In this document: piece after piece, positions 1 through 12,413 of the stretch | Layout of the letters: each line of letters begins with the position of its first letter | Numbering within the stretch: the stretch's first letter is position 1 | Source of the DNA: Pogostemon cablin | Taxonomy: Eukaryota; Streptophyta; Magnoliopsida; Lamiales; Lamiaceae | Direction: 5' to 3' | Length of the DNA stretch: 64,000 nucleotides | Assembly (NCBI GenBank): GCA_023678885.1 | Contig: CM042983.1 | Location: forward strand, 25,898,279 to 25,962,278 | The notes under the pieces: model-generated | The model's database searches: none | Seen by the model: the letters and a program-made list of their open reading frames with translations, nothing else | What the model was told of the DNA's origin: nothing | Made by a program: the position numbers and the translations under genes

Positions 1-3000
1 GACAATACCTTTACATTGTTTCCAATGAGCAGAATATCATCCATGTAGAGTACAAGAAATACCACTACGTTTCCATCACACTTCTTGTACACACATGATT
101 CATCCGGACATTGAATAAATCTATATGACTGGATTACTTCATCAAAATGGATGTTCCATGATCTTGAAGCTTGTTTTAATCCATAAATGGACCTTTTAAG
201 CTTGCACAAAAGATGCTCTTCACCCTTTGCAATGAATCCTTCTGGTTGCTTCATATAGATGTTTTTCTCAAGACTTCCATTAAAGAAAGCTGTCTTGACA
301 TCCATTTGCCATACCTCATAATCCATATGAGCAGCAATAGACAAAAGAATCCGAATTGACTTAAGCATGGCCACAGGCGAGAAGGTTTCCTCATAATCGA
401 TTCCTTCTTTCTGAGTATATCCTTTAGCAACAAGCCTTGCTTTAAAGGTTTTCACCCTACCGTCATATCCTCTTTTTCTTTTATAGATCCACTTGCATCC
501 AATAGCTTTTACACCATTGGGTAGTTCTACAAGCTCCCAAACTTGATTAGAATACATGGATTCTATCTCAGATTTCATTGTGTTTTGCCACAATTGAGCA
601 TCTTTATCTTGCAGTGCCTCGTTGTAATTTCATGGGTCGATTTCATGTTCACCCGGGACCAAGTCGGATGACTCTCCCAATCCCATGAATCTATCTGGTT
701 GTCTCACAACCCTCCCACTACGACGAGGCTCCGCAGGAAATTGTGTATCAGGTGTGACACGCGGTGCAGTGTCCTGTGGTATATCCTCTTGCACAGTTGG
801 TATTATGTTTGGTGTTTCCCCTCTAACTTCTTCTAGAATAATTTTACTCATGGGTTTGTGGTCCATAATATAATCCTATTTAAAAAATCTAGCGTTCGTA
901 CTCACGATCACATTTTGGTCTTTTGGATTATAGAACAAACCACCTTTCGTTCCTCTAGGATATCCTATAAACAGACAAACTTCAGTACATGATTCTAACA
1001 TATCAGTATCCGCCTTTGACACATGTGCTGGGGCACCCCAAATCCAAATATGTTTCAGACTAGGCTTTCGCTCGGTCCACAGTTCTGTGGGTGTGGAGGT
1101 TATCGATTTAGAAGATACTAAGTTTAAAATGTAAGCTGCTGTTTCTAAGGCATATCCCCAAAACGAATTAGGTAATTCCGAATAACTCATCATTGATATT
1201 ACCATTTCCATAAGAGTCCTATTCCTTCTTTCCGCTACACCATTCTGCTGGGTGTGCCCGGTGCAGACAATTGGGATTCAATCCCATTCTCCGATAAATA
1301 ATTCCTAAACTCTCCCAAGAGGTATTTACCACCACGATCAGATCGTAGTGTTTTGATATATTTTCAAAGTTGCTTTTCCACATCAGCCTTGCACTCTTTG
1401 AATTTATCAAAGCACTCAGACTTGTGGCGCATCAAATAAATATATTCGTATCTAGAATAATCGTCAATGAATGTGATGAAGTATTCATAACCACCTCTTG
1501 CCTGGACAGACATAGGACCACATAAATCATAATGAACCAATTCCAACAGTTCCTTGGCTCTATACCCCTTTGCCTTAAAAGGCCTTTTTGTCATTTTTCC
1601 TTCCAAGCAGAATTCGCAAGTTGGATAATTTTTCACTACTAATGAATTCAGAGTTCCATCAGCTATCAACCTTTGAATCCTACTTAAGTTAATATGACCT
1701 AGTCTTAGATGCCAAAGATATGTTTGGTTCATTTTAGAAGGTTCTTTTCTCTTATTAGTAGATGTATCATTCATTTCAATTTGTTGCACTGTGGGAGAAA
1801 TTGGATTAAGATTATACAAATTATCTATCAATGCACCATCACAGATAAAAATTCCATTCTTTCTTAAAACAACCTTGTCATTAAAAGAAATAGAATAACC
1901 ATCCACAAACAATTTAGAAACCGAAATTAAATTCTTTCTAAAATGAGGTACATAAAGATAATACTTCAAAACAAGAGTTTTATTCTTATTGAAAGATAAA
2001 TAGACGTCTCCCACTGCAACAGCCGCTACTCTTGTAGCATTCCCCATGAGTATGGTAATCTCCCCATCACTAAGCTGTCGGGTTTGGTGGAACCCCTGCA
2101 AAGAATTGCAGATATGGTTAGTGGCTCCCGTATCTACACATGAAGTGTCAGCAGATATAGCCGCTAAACACGATTCAACAACTAGTATAAAAGACTTACC
2201 ATTCCTGTTCCCCTTTAGAAGAGGGCAGTCAGCCTTGTAGTGTCCTGGCTGCTTGCATTTGAAGTACTTGCCTTTAGGCTTCTTGACTGCACCAGTCTTT
2301 GCTTTCACTTGGTTCACCGGTGCAGAATTTCCTTGCTTCTTCTTCTTCTTCCTACCTCCTTTCGGCCTAGGATGAGGAGCATATTCAGCAACATGAACAT
2401 GAGAAGGTCTACGAAACAGTTCTTCCGCTGCCACAAGTTCTGTCAGAAGTTCCGCCAACATGTACAAATATTTGTTCATACCATAGTTCAGGCAGAACTG
2501 CTCAAAACTCCTAGGCAAGCTTTGGAGTATGATAGCGACCTGGGTTTCTCCATCGATTTCAGCTCTAAGAACTTCTAATTCAATGAGCTGGCCCATCATC
2601 CTAAGGACATGCTCCCTTACGGGAGTGCCCTCAGCTATTTTGGTGTTCATTAGAACCGACATGTCCTTCGACCTAGCAGGACGACCCTGATGCCCGAAGA
2701 GTTCCCTAAGATTATGCATCATATCATAGGCGGTCTCCATAGCTTGATGCTGAGTCTGAAGCACATTTGACATAGAAGCCAAAATGTAGCACTTAGCCAT
2801 CCTATCAGCTTTGACCCACCTATTATAAGCAACTCTTTGCTCTTCGGTAGAGTCATCATTAGGTGCCGGAGGACATTCCTCAGTGAGAACAAAGATATAA
2901 TCTTCAGCAGTTAAAACAATGTCCATGTTTCGCTTCTACTCAACGTAATTAGTGCCAGTAAGTTTATATTCTTTAAGTATTACAGAAAGTGAGTTGAGTG

Positions 3001-3004
3001 CCAT
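1..3004 (-). pseudogene. copia A gag-pol, interrupted by nonsense codons
   Basis: Gag begins at the ATG at 3004 (MALNSLSV, as in B) and meets TAG at 2936-2938. The next 520 codons (2926-1364) are open and hold a UBN2-type gag, a zinc knuckle, a protease with CVDTGATNH, the pre-integrase motif LWHLRLGHINLSR with its downstream CEFC pair, and the start of the integrase core (FIDDYSRY). The first Cys of the zinc knuckle is replaced by Tyr (YFKCKQPGHYKADC). Further stops lie at 1364, 876 and 630. Beyond 630 the reverse transcriptase is open to the window edge and carries YMDD in its active site (about positions 15-50). The stops match positions where B has a sense codon, mostly one transition away. 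Confidence 0.9.
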
Positions 3005-5006
3005 TTGAAATACCTGAGAATCATAAATAATTAAACAGATCAAACATTTCGAATTTATCAATTTATATTGAATCCCTCAAAACAATATAAAATAAAATTC
3101 ACCAACATCTCAAGCACCGTGAATTTGCATGCCACGATAGTGTGGACGTATACAAACCCGAACATTTACAAGAGAAGGTTTTACCCAATAATTTTATTTG
3201 TCAACCTAACTTTATGATAAAATAATTAATAGTCAGTTTCTCTTTAGCCATGCAAATAACAACAGTGACTCTGATGGGGAGGATACTTATTATTTACACC
3301 TAAGTGTATACCATTATTTAATCCCAAGTCCGCGGCCTAAGCTTGTGTGCCTTACAGATGGAGAAGTACACACATGCTCGGATAACTTTCTACGATTATC
3401 ATAAAGAAGTTCGTACCAGTGATCCGTAAATAAACTCATCCGATGGGGAGGAAGGTCGATGCCAACACGTAAGTTTATTCACATCACTTACGAACCAATA
3501 ATGGAGGCCACGGGAATTTATTACTAATCCCCTCTCCCACTTAGTTATTTATCACCGAGAGTTTTAACATGCATATATTATTACAATAATAAAATATACA
3601 TCCTAGCATGCTTCTATTTAAAGTAATTTAAAATTAAATAAATCACATAGAACATTCCACATATATAACAATTAATTGTCAAGTTAAAACAATTAAATCA
3701 ATTATATATTATTATGAATTAATAGCAAATGAGCCCAGCAACAGCAATAGCACAATAAAAGGAGCAGCCCATTAAAAATTCACATATTCAATTAGCAGGA
3801 AATATGCAGCCCACATGGAAAACAAGGCCCAATTAGATATTAATCCCCTAATAAATAAAATGAGCCTAACAGCCCATTAACTAGAGAATCTAGCCCAACA
3901 GCTTATATCAAAGAAAATGAGCCATGCCCTAAAAACTGCAGCCGCTAGCTGCTTCCTAACACAACAATCACCGGCGCATCTTGGCGCCGCTGCAGCCGGT
4001 GGACCTGCCCACAGCCCACCGGAATCAAGCCGCCATCCAGCGCACGTCGCCGGCAACTTGCCCGGAATGCTGCTCCCTACGTCCGCCCGCCTGCTTAGAT
4101 TCCGCCGTGACTCGGTGCCGCTGCTCTCGGCAGTAGTGCCGTCAGCCCACCGCTGTGTGACTCGCCCGGATTCAACACCGCCGCCATGCAGCCGAGCAAC
4201 GGCAATCCAGAAGCACGCTCTGTCGCAGTCCACAACAGTGTTGTCGCCTACCACTGCCCTCACCGCTGCCGTCGACAGTTATCGATTTGCCTAGAACTCG
4301 CCAAGGATACGTCGGAATTCATCAGACCTGTCTGGATCTGGTAAGGCTCCATCGATTCTGCCCAAGACACGATCAAGATGCGCCTCAATCTTTCTCTCTG
4401 GCCATCGCGCGTCACCGATCTTCTCCGACCCGATCGGAATTGAGTTGGAATTGCCCGAGTCCTACTGTCTAGGTCTGCCGTCGTTCGCTGCTTTTCGATG
4501 TTGGTTGCTTCCAGTCATCGCTGATCTGTCGCACCACTTGAATGTCATCGATCGACAGCCAAGTTTCTGGCCAACGTCGCGACTCACAAGGGATGCACCC
4601 TCAAGCCGTCAACGTTCACGACTCCTCACAGTATAGTTCACGCTAACCTCCATCGATCTTCGTCGATAGCAGCACTCATCACTGTCAAAATGGTCGCCGC
4701 TCATCAGCTGGCAGTGGTCGTCTCCACCGTCAACATTACTCCAGTTCCAACAATGAATACAGATAGGATACCAGTATGTATTGAAAAAAAACAAACTAAA
4801 CCCTTCCATCTGTACTATATGGTGTAGACATGTGAGTGTGTCTAGTCCCACCCATTTTCTTCAAATACGAGCAATACAAGTACAGGGATATCATGAATAA
4901 TCTAAAATTATACAAACCCTGACTTCTACATGCGACTATATTCAGATTAAAACACTAAATCAAATAATCACATAAACTAATGAATCACATTTCACCACGA
5001 AACCAA
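3005..5006 (-). other. leader of copia A between PBS and gag
   Basis: About 2 kb with no conserved coding frame. Read on the minus strand it has an AT-rich first part, a GC-rich island (about 3930-4640) with overlapping open frames on both strands, a stretch rich in GGGCT/AGCCC words alternating with AT-rich DNA (about 3720-3900), and a final 550 bases that match the leaders of B (14690-15281) and F (38800-40890). The GC-rich frames are not conserved with F, so I treat the segment as untranslated leader. Confidence 0.7.
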
Positions 5007-5018
5007 CGCTCTGATACC
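5007..5018 (-). promoter_or_regulatory. primer-binding site of copia A (tRNA-iMet)
   Basis: The minus strand reads GGTATCAGAGCG immediately after the LTR terminus CCAACA. This is complementary to the 3' end of plant initiator tRNA-Met, and it fixes the 5' LTR boundary and the strand. The first base differs from the copy in F (36991). Confidence 0.85.
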
Positions 5019-5019
5019 T

Positions 5020-6499
5020 TGTTGGCAATTGGATCGTGTGATTCAGCGTGATCCGATTAGGATTACAAGTAAACAATAGCGGAAGCATAAAATTTTTTAC
5101 ATGACTTCTGGGTTGATGTAGAGGATGAAGATCTGTGGTGAACAACTCTGATCTTCTAGGAAATGTTCACTTTGGGTTTAATAACCCAGTTTTAGATTTA
5201 ATAAATCTCCTTAAATCTCCCCTATATACACCTACAAACCCTACTAATACTTACCTACCCCCTACTATATATTATCTCTCTTCAATTAATATTTTTTCTT
5301 TCTTTCTCTCACTTACTTTTACCTCTTCTCTCACCTCAATTAATACTTGATTTGACATATAGTTTAAACATACCCTACTTAAATCCTAAACAAACATAAC
5401 AAACATAGAATAACACTATTCACCGGTTTATTAAATCACTTTAAACCCAAAATAAACACCACTCTACAGTATGACCCAAAGTCAACTTTGGTGTTGTGTG
5501 GTCAACAATCCTCAGAGTTCTCTCAATCTGCTCCTATTATGTTCTCTACGTCAAATGAGGCGCAGACTTAGGTTATTAGGAGCTGAGATGACTTATATAC
5601 ATGGGCCTCAATTGAATTTAATTAACCAAGCTTAGCCCAAAGCTTATAATTAAATCCAATAATAATAATATAGTCCACTAAAATATTATTACTGCACTAC
5701 CCATCCAATCCCAAAATTATGTTCTGGGCTCCTTCTTATTATGAACCCGAAAATCTTCCCATGTTTAAGATATATAATGCCCATTAATTAATTAAGTTAC
5801 TAACAACTCAAATTAATTAATATCTCATCCGAGAGTAGTATCACTCAACCTTATTATCATGCTGGAAATTAATCCACTTGCAAGATTTACATGATAAACC
5901 TTATGAGCTCCTCAAGGGGACATCATCAACCTATGACGGACATGGATTCCTTCTACAATCAACAACACACCATAGAGATAGCACTATTTCCCAACTCACA
6001 GAGCTTGTTGATTTAATACATGTAAATCTCACCCATTGATGAATCAAAAAAATATATACTGCCTTACGTGTCGAGGTTATTGTATATGGATTAAGAGCAC
6101 GAACATCCATAATAACTGAGATCAAGTTCTCCTATATAGACAGTACAAGTCAAACGATCTCAAGCGGTCCTGCTCAATACACGCTAAGTGCACTAATGTG
6201 ATTCTATAGTCAAGACAAACTAACACCAAATCACACTACAACTATCCCGATAGATAGTCCCCATCTATCTCAGTTGTGAGCATCTGTTTATACTTTATAA
6301 GGAAACCGATAATATGATCTTCTGCGTGTTGTCGCACAACATATTATCTACAGTATAAAGTAAATGGACTTTTGCACAAATATATAAATAAACAATTTAT
6401 AATATGCAAAAACGTTTGATCATATGATTCTCATTTCAAATAAAATTGTTAAAACATTATTCATTACAAAAGCAAGGCTTTTAGTATATAAATCTAATA
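5020..6499 (-). repeat. 5' LTR of copia A
   Basis: In plus orientation it starts TGTTGGCAATTGG and ends CTTTTAGTATATAAATCTAATA, the reverse complement of the family LTR (TGTTGGATTGTATAC...CCAACA). At about 1480 bp it is longer than the 1205-bp LTRs of F. The distal terminal base pair has decayed (TA for CA). It carries no gene; short open frames in it are shadows. Confidence 0.88.
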
Positions 6500-7594
6500 G
6501 TATGTGCCAGGGGGATTCTACAAGCATGGGTACTTTGATGCTCAGGTCTTTCATTTTACTGTTGTCAATGATGAAGGTATCATGCAGCTGAATTCTTTTG
6601 TCAAGTTTTTCAATGTCAGCATCGTAAATGCTGCATTGCATTGTATTTTTCTGAGAAAAAAGGTAGGTTAGGAAAGTTGTGCTTGAATAAGTACAATTTA
6701 CAGGTAAGACTTTACCTTTTCATCAACAACAAGAAGTCACAGGTGCCTACCCTAGTGATAAACGTGAACACATTTTCTGTGATAAGAACTTTTGTGAAAC
6801 ATTCTTTTGTGTCTGGTCTTAATTCACCCAGGGTAGTAAGCATGTCTCCAATTTGCCTGCATATGGGAAATGTGTATGAAAGTGTTGAGTATAAGATTGT
6901 AGTTGGTGAATTTTTAGAGCAGAATATATTGCAGAACTGTTGTCTAAAAGATCGAGTATCTCTTGGGTCCTATGGTCCTTAGTGAATCCTAGGTCCTTGA
7001 TGTTCGTGGACAATTATTACATATCGATAAAGGATCGATATCTCTTGGGTCCTATGGTGTTGTATGATGTTAAAAAAAAGGGAGTATTTGAGGTTAAGCT
7101 CTCATCTTTGGGTCATTTTGTTGAGGATATGCATCCTCTGAATCCAGAACCTATCATCCTCCTAGTTGAGGACAAACCCGACTCAGTTTTTCACACATTG
7201 GTCTCACGAGTTCAATTCCTGACACCTAAAAAAGGCGCCGACTTAGGTGCCAACTTCGGCTGCGTTATCGATGTTCTTATCAATGATCTTGACAACATCC
7301 AAGCCCATGTTGAGAGACATCTGCGTTTTGCTTTTGATGCTGCTTACATATGTTTAATTAGTCAGGGTTCGTTTATAATTTGAGTCTTATAGGAAGAAAT
7401 CCAACTAGTTTAAGTTACAGTATTTGCTACTTTAATTCTGGTTCCTCAACTCCAACCTAGTCCTAATTAGAATTGTGGTGCTAGTAAAACTTGTGTTTTG
7501 TCTAACCTTGATGGAAGCTATAATTGTAGTATTAATTTGACATTATTATACGGCTATTGCAATGCATAATTTTATGCAGAAGTGGGACAAAATC
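6500..7594 (+). pseudogene. host gene fragment X, 5' part (unrecognised)
   Basis: This stretch is neither LTR nor MITE and looks like remains of exons. One plus-strand frame from 6501 reads GGFYKHGYFDAQVFHFTVVN and continues openly to about 6655. Another open stretch lies at 6940-7383 (147 codons) and includes HLRFAFDAAY; both are broken by frame changes. A phrase at 6957-6976 is repeated at 7040-7059, which suggests a small internal duplication. I cannot assign a family. A homology search with the two stretches plus 14099-14215 would settle it. Gypsy J inserted after 7594. Confidence 0.45.
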
Positions 7595-7632
7595 TGTAAC
7601 ACCCCAAATTTTATATTTATATTTATTATTAG

Positions 7633-8523
7633 TAGTGTTTTCATAATCGGACCGGAGGCTAAACCGGTAACCCCAACGGTTCGAGTTTCGATCGGTCGAA
7701 CCGCCGGTTTATCCGAAAAAATAAAAAATCACATTTTTTTAATAATATTCATTATTTTAAATATTATATATTAATTGTATAATTTATACCACATTTCCTG
7801 GCCCAATTTTAGGAGTGATGGCCCATAATCATAAAACAACCCAAATTATGATATGAAAATAATAGTTTCTGAAGCCCAAATAAATAAAAGAAAGAGAAGT
7901 CAAGTCACATGATATAAAGTTAGAAATTTGGAAAGATGGGATCAGTCAAGTGATCGAGTGAAACTCCCCTCAAAACAGATCTGAAAAGTCCTCAATCGAT
8001 CTATGCCATCTACCGCTTCTCGCCTCTACGCCATCCGCTGCTTCTCTCCGCGCCATATGGTCGTGCTGCGGACACCCCATCGCACACCGCAGCAACACCC
8101 ACAGTCATCTGCTCCTTACCGGAGCTCACCAGTTCTAACCGCCCCGTCTAGTCGCGCCGTGGATGCACCCATCGCACACGACTGCCGACACCCGTCGGGT
8201 TTCTGCCCACATCTCAACGCCGTCTGATTCGGGGTCAAACCATCATCTCCTTTCAATTATCGATAGATTTTATGTACGATCTCAACATTTTTTATTTTAT
8301 GAGTAAGGGGATGAGTTGTAAGGAGCGATTTAGAAAAAAATAAATAAATAAATAAACTGGCGGTTGCTGGTTTGGACGGTTCTATCGGGTTTCCCGATTT
8401 TGACCGGTCCAAACCGATTTTGGCCGGTCCAATAGCTAAAATGGTTATGGGGGTGTTTCCAGACTGACTCTGGCACCGGTTCCCGATAGAACCGGCCGAT
8501 CTGGTCCAATTTTGAAAACACTG
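7633..8523 (+). mobile_element. non-autonomous hAT element in the J LTR
   Basis: Terminal inverted repeats are TAGTGTTTTCATAATCGG on the left and, reversed, CAGTGTTTTCAAAATTGG on the right. Flanking 8-bp duplications are ATTATTAG (7625-7632) and ATTATTAT (8524-8531). The 3' LTR of J has the empty site. Subterminal DNA is rich in ACCGG/CCGGT words, as in known plant hAT MITEs. The middle (about 7990-8227) is GC-rich and unlike the rest, with a 74-codon open frame that may be captured host DNA. No transposase is present. Confidence 0.85.
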
Positions 8524-8837
8524 ATTATTATCCCAAATTCAAAAAAAAAACAAACAATTATTTATTTATTTATTTAAAAGTCCAATTGCGTGAATGAGGA
8601 GGAAAAATCAGATTTATAAACCTTCCTTACTAAAGGAAATCTTTTATGTTAAAAAAATAAATTATATCGGCTATCTTCAAAGAATATTTTCCCCTGCAAT
8701 CAAATCCTTGTCAATATTCAACAAGGAAAGACAATGATCTATTTTTCCTTGATTACAAAATCTTCTCATGCATTAGCAATTCCTTTCATTGTCACAATAT
8801 ATATAGCATAACTTTGGGGTTTTACTCCACACCCAAA

Positions 8838-8937
8838 ATATTCCATCGCCGCAACCAAGAAGGGAAGATGCAAGATGCTACATAGAAATATTCCATCGCC
8901 GCAACCAAGAAGGGAAGATGCAAGATGCTACATAGAA
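8838..8937 (+). repeat. 50-bp tandem duplication in the J 5' LTR
   Basis: Two identical 50-bp units (TTCCATCGCCGCAACCAAG... at 8841 and again at 8891). The 3' LTR has one related unit only (about 12771), so the duplication arose after insertion of J. Confidence 0.9.
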
Positions 8938-9229
8938 GATTCGGAGCGTGACGTTTAGTACACGTGTTTAAAATTCGCAAGGTTTAAGGTGGGGATTTCT
9001 TATCTTGTATATGTTGATTATTTTGTATGTGATCATTTATGTCATAGTGAATTATTATCATGTTATGATTTGTTTTTCATGTGAATTCGTAAATGCAATA
9101 TGGGTTGGAACTCTAATGGTACCCTAGCAATGATACTTGAAATATATGCAATATGGGTTTAGACTGTAATGTTGCCTTACTAATGTTACGGATAATGAAT
9201 TGCGATGTCTTGTCATGTATATGTGATAT

Positions 9230-10641
9230 GAATCGTTAATGAATTCAATACTTGCATTCCTGCTTCAACCAATGTAGTAGGCCAGGCACTCCATATGTGT
9301 TTTGGTATTGATCTGAGCACTTGTGTAACTACTAATAATCCTAACGATAGATCTAGGGACGGTCGTATAAATCCTTTGTTCTAGATAAAAAAGATTTCAT
9401 TCATTCATTTCTTTTAGCCTTATTTTTTTCCTTCACTGAAGTCTTTGTCTAGAACTAATTGAAAAAGTGAGCACTGTCTTACTAAATCCGACTCAGCTTA
9501 AACTAGGCTCCCTTTTAGATAGGTTTTTGCTTTTTTTTATCAAGATAGGTCAAGGGCGCTCAAAAAAAAGATGCTAAAGCTATTTATAGTTGTTCGGAAG
9601 GATATATCGATCTCCCTCTACCAGCAGCTAGGGACCAGCTACCAGAGCAAGCAGACCCCTCCCAAAGAGCTCTTCCAGCATTTATTGAACTCGAATTAGT
9701 CCAACAGCCCTCTAGATTCTGTTCTAGCTTACCAATCTTGGCTAGCCTCTTTTCCAGGCGCTAAGCCCTTTTCCTTCAGAACCTTTGTTTGAATGCTTAA
9801 GCCTATCTTGCTGGTTGATTTATCCACTCATCCTAACCCTATCGTAGGCCGGAAAGGCCAGCCCTAGTCCACTACTGAATGATTATGATACGCCATCTCA
9901 ACATTTATATATTCTATTCGATTTGGAAGAGCTCTTTTTCTATCGTAGAATTTCCTCATTTAAAGATCTCGCGCAATCTAGGTTTGAGCTCTGATTTGAT
10001 CTCGATGGCTGGTGGCAAAGGGAGCGCGCCAATGTGTAGTGTTTATCCGCGGGTAAAAGCGCCCAAGGGTTCGGTTGTTTGCCGATTTAAGTGGTACGTG
10101 TCATCCAGATTCAAAACTGACTTGAGAGAGCAGGACAATCACAGACGAGCTTAAGGCGGAAAGCCAATGCTTCACACTGACCCAATCGGAAGCTAAATCA
10201 GTGACACGCAAAAGCCAAGAGCATCGGTGACGTGGTCAACATCCTTCCGAGAGAACCGCTCTAGTTGTTGAATGGTAGCTTGGCCCCGTGAATATCGCTT
10301 ATTTTGGTGTTTATCAGTGGTGGTATACAATCGGTTTACGCACTAATGAAGATCTTTATATTGGAGCTCTTTTTCTATTATTTCTTTCTGCCATATCCTT
10401 AATAGCAGGTTGGCTACACTTACAATTGAAATGGAAACCGAGCTTTTTATGGTTCAAAAATGTCGAATCTCGTCTGAATCATCATTTATCAGGACTCTTC
10501 AGTGTAAGTTCCTTGGCTTGGACTGGACATTTAGTACATGTCGCTATTCCCGGATCCAGAGGGGAGTACGTTCGATGGAATAATTTCTTAGATGTCCCCT
10601 TTCCAAAGTCTTGGGTGAACCCTCTTTCTTTTGTCCTTGAT
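9230..10641 (+). other. organellar DNA insertion (probably mitochondrial, with plastid segment)
   Basis: This 1.4-kb block interrupts the 5' LTR of J; the 3' LTR runs straight across the junction (around 13160). It holds a clear psaB fragment (10270-10596), but its flanks are not psaB-adjacent plastid sequence. Their style, with short GAAAGGCCAGCC-like runs and no open genes, suggests plant mitochondrial DNA that had itself taken up plastid DNA. The junctions show no TSD, as expected for end-joining. The mitochondrial origin is inference. An open frame at 9879-10154 has no recognised product. Confidence 0.65.
10270..10596 (+). pseudogene. psaB: plastid psaB fragment (photosystem I P700 apoprotein A2)
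   Basis: The frame from 10288 reads NIAYFGVYQWWYTIGLRTNE and continues through GWLHLQLKWKP, NHHLSGLF and HLVHVAIPGSRGEYVRWNNF. These are the characteristic middle residues of PsaB, the chlorophyll- and P700-binding core subunit of photosystem I. Only about 105 residues of roughly 735 are present, with several substitutions. After NNFLDV the sequence leaves psaB abruptly at about 10597. It is a dead organelle-derived fragment in a nuclear retrotransposon LTR. Confidence 0.93.
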
Positions 10642-11555
10642 GGACCGAAAGGTGTCTTATTAATATATCAGGAAATTGTATTGTAAGTGATTTAAATTTT
10701 CATATATAAAATATTGATTTATATGAGTATGAGTTGTCTCCACTGAACTGTGATTTGTTTATCCCTATATTTACCCCTTTTCAAGTTAGCGTGGTGGTAG
10801 CGTACAAGCGGAGGGTGTGATGGCAGGGGAAGACGAATAAATCTTAATAAAATCATTTTGGAGATCTTTTATATTTAATCATTAATGACTCTGTTTCTTT
10901 AATTTGTGCATTTTATAAAAATACTGCAGGAGATTAACATTAACTTGAGTTTTGGGTGCTTCATGTTTTTTAAAAAATAAAATAAGATAAAAGAGAGAAC
11001 CTATATTTATGTTAATGCTCTTTTGCCAGAATAATGGAGATGTTGGGAGATAAGAGTGTGGGTGGTCAAATGATGCTTACGACACTAATCCATTTTAGCA
11101 GAAATGAGTTTGTTCGAATTAATAGGGTTCTATTATTTATTTCTATCATTATATCTAATGTTTTAAAATTTAAATAGTAGAAATAGCTTTCATAACATTT
11201 TTGTGCCGCAAGTATTCAATATGGGATTTTCTTCAGCCGTAATTTCTTTATTTATTATGCATATAAATGATGATTTTCGATCGACATTAGGAGTACCTTC
11301 AAAAACTTAAATTTTTACTTCTAATAATAAATTTTGCAGAAAGGGACCAAATCCTTATTTAACTTTTTTTTTGCTTTGTATTATTTGATTAAAGTTTTGA
11401 TGAAACTTATAGGATTTGTCCCATATTTATTTCCTTCTTCTTTGCATTATTACATATTTATTTATTAAAGTATTTTGGTCATGTCCTATTTAATACTTTA
11501 TTTAAGAAGATAAAAATGAAAATCTCTTTATTTAAAAAATTGGGGTGTCACAGAA

Positions 11556-11570
11556 TGGTATCAGAGCAGG
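11556..11570 (+). promoter_or_regulatory. primer-binding site of gypsy J
   Basis: TGGTATCAGAGCAGG begins three bases after the LTR end (TGTCACA at 11552) and is complementary to initiator tRNA-Met. Confidence 0.9.
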
Positions 11571-12413
11571 TATGCGGTTTTGCATACTTGTTCAAAATTT
11601 TATTTTTATTAAATTCCAGATGTACATAGTTTAAATGAAATACATGACATGATTTCTTAATTGAGTAAAATTTTAAACGAAAATAAAGTCTCTTGCTACG
11701 CATCCGCTGAGTACGACGCCCACTTCAAATGAGGTATGAAAGTATTTATAATTTATAAGAAAAGTTTTAATTTCAGAATTTACATTTACATGTTGATGCA
11801 AGATTTGAGTCATGCATGCTATAGAACTTGAATTTGCTTACATGCTCATTTATATATGCTATAGAAGAACATGTATATGCCTCTATAGTGTTAGTTCATG
11901 ATGTTTTGAAGAGTTAGTATGGCCTTTAGATTTATGAATGATCATAGTCATTGGGAAGTAAGAGTTTAATTAGAATTTCGAGGACGAAATTTTTATTAGA
12001 TGGGTAGAATGTAACGAGTGAGGCTTGGATGCGCCCGGGCGCACGGGAACATATTCCGTGCGCCTTTAGAAATTTAGTATTATGGGTAAGGGTACATTGC
12101 TTTAGTCTAAAGGGCATACACTTTAATTAATAAAAGGTACACCATTTTGTTCTAAAAGGTATAGACTTTTCATTAATATTTTTTTCTTTATAAAATAAAG
12201 GGTACACATTTTTATACTAAAGGGTATACAAATTAACACAAAATTCTAAAGGCGCACGGAGTGTTGTCCATGCGCTCAGATACACACAATAATTTTCTTT
12301 AAAAAATAAAGGGTACACATCTTTATACTAAAGGGTATACAATTTAACACAAAATTCTAAAGGCGCACGGAATGTGGTCCGTGCGTCCAGGTGCACAGCA
12401 ATTTTTGCCAGAA
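11571..12413 (+). other. residual internal region of gypsy J with tandem repeats
   Basis: There is no coding frame. About 11978-12012 holds the post-pol tail (TTCGAGGACGAAATTTTT, then GGGTAGAATGTAACG). From about 12183 to 12408 there are two tandem copies of a unit of about 113 bp carrying AAAGGGTACACA, ACTAAAGGGTATACAA and AGGCGCACGGA. Each unit ends in a GC-rich imperfect inverted repeat (GCGCACGGA...TCCGTGCG in the second). Confidence 0.7.

Larger units (their letters stand above)
1..6499 (-). mobile_element. Ty1/copia LTR retrotransposon A (3' part beyond window edge)
   Basis: Read on the minus strand, the order is 5' LTR (5020-6499), primer-binding site, a 2-kb leader, gag, protease, integrase and reverse transcriptase, which runs off the left edge. 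The integrase-before-RT order is that of Ty1/copia. The same family occurs as B (14326-20438), F (35784-47135) and the solo LTR G (38989-40377). The coding part is close to B but interrupted by several stops, so A is not autonomous. The 3' LTR and the second TSD lie outside the window, so the insertion cannot be closed. Confidence 0.93.
7595..11552 (+). repeat. 5' LTR of gypsy J, inflated by secondary insertions
   Basis: It aligns end to end with the 3' LTR but is about 2.3 kb longer because of a hAT element (7633-8523), a 50-bp tandem duplication (8838-8937) and an organellar insert (about 9230-10641). Removing these leaves about 1.6 kb, matching the 1680-bp 3' LTR. The secondary insertions therefore postdate the arrival of J. 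Confidence 0.85.

Noticed and set aside
3877..4294. Overlapping 125- and 128-codon frames on opposite strands
   Set aside because: Both arise from the GC-rich leader island of A; low-complexity Ala/Pro/Ser composition and no conservation.
9879..10154. 91-codon frame in the organellar insert
   Set aside because: No match recognised to a mitochondrial or plastid gene; probably chance in transferred DNA.
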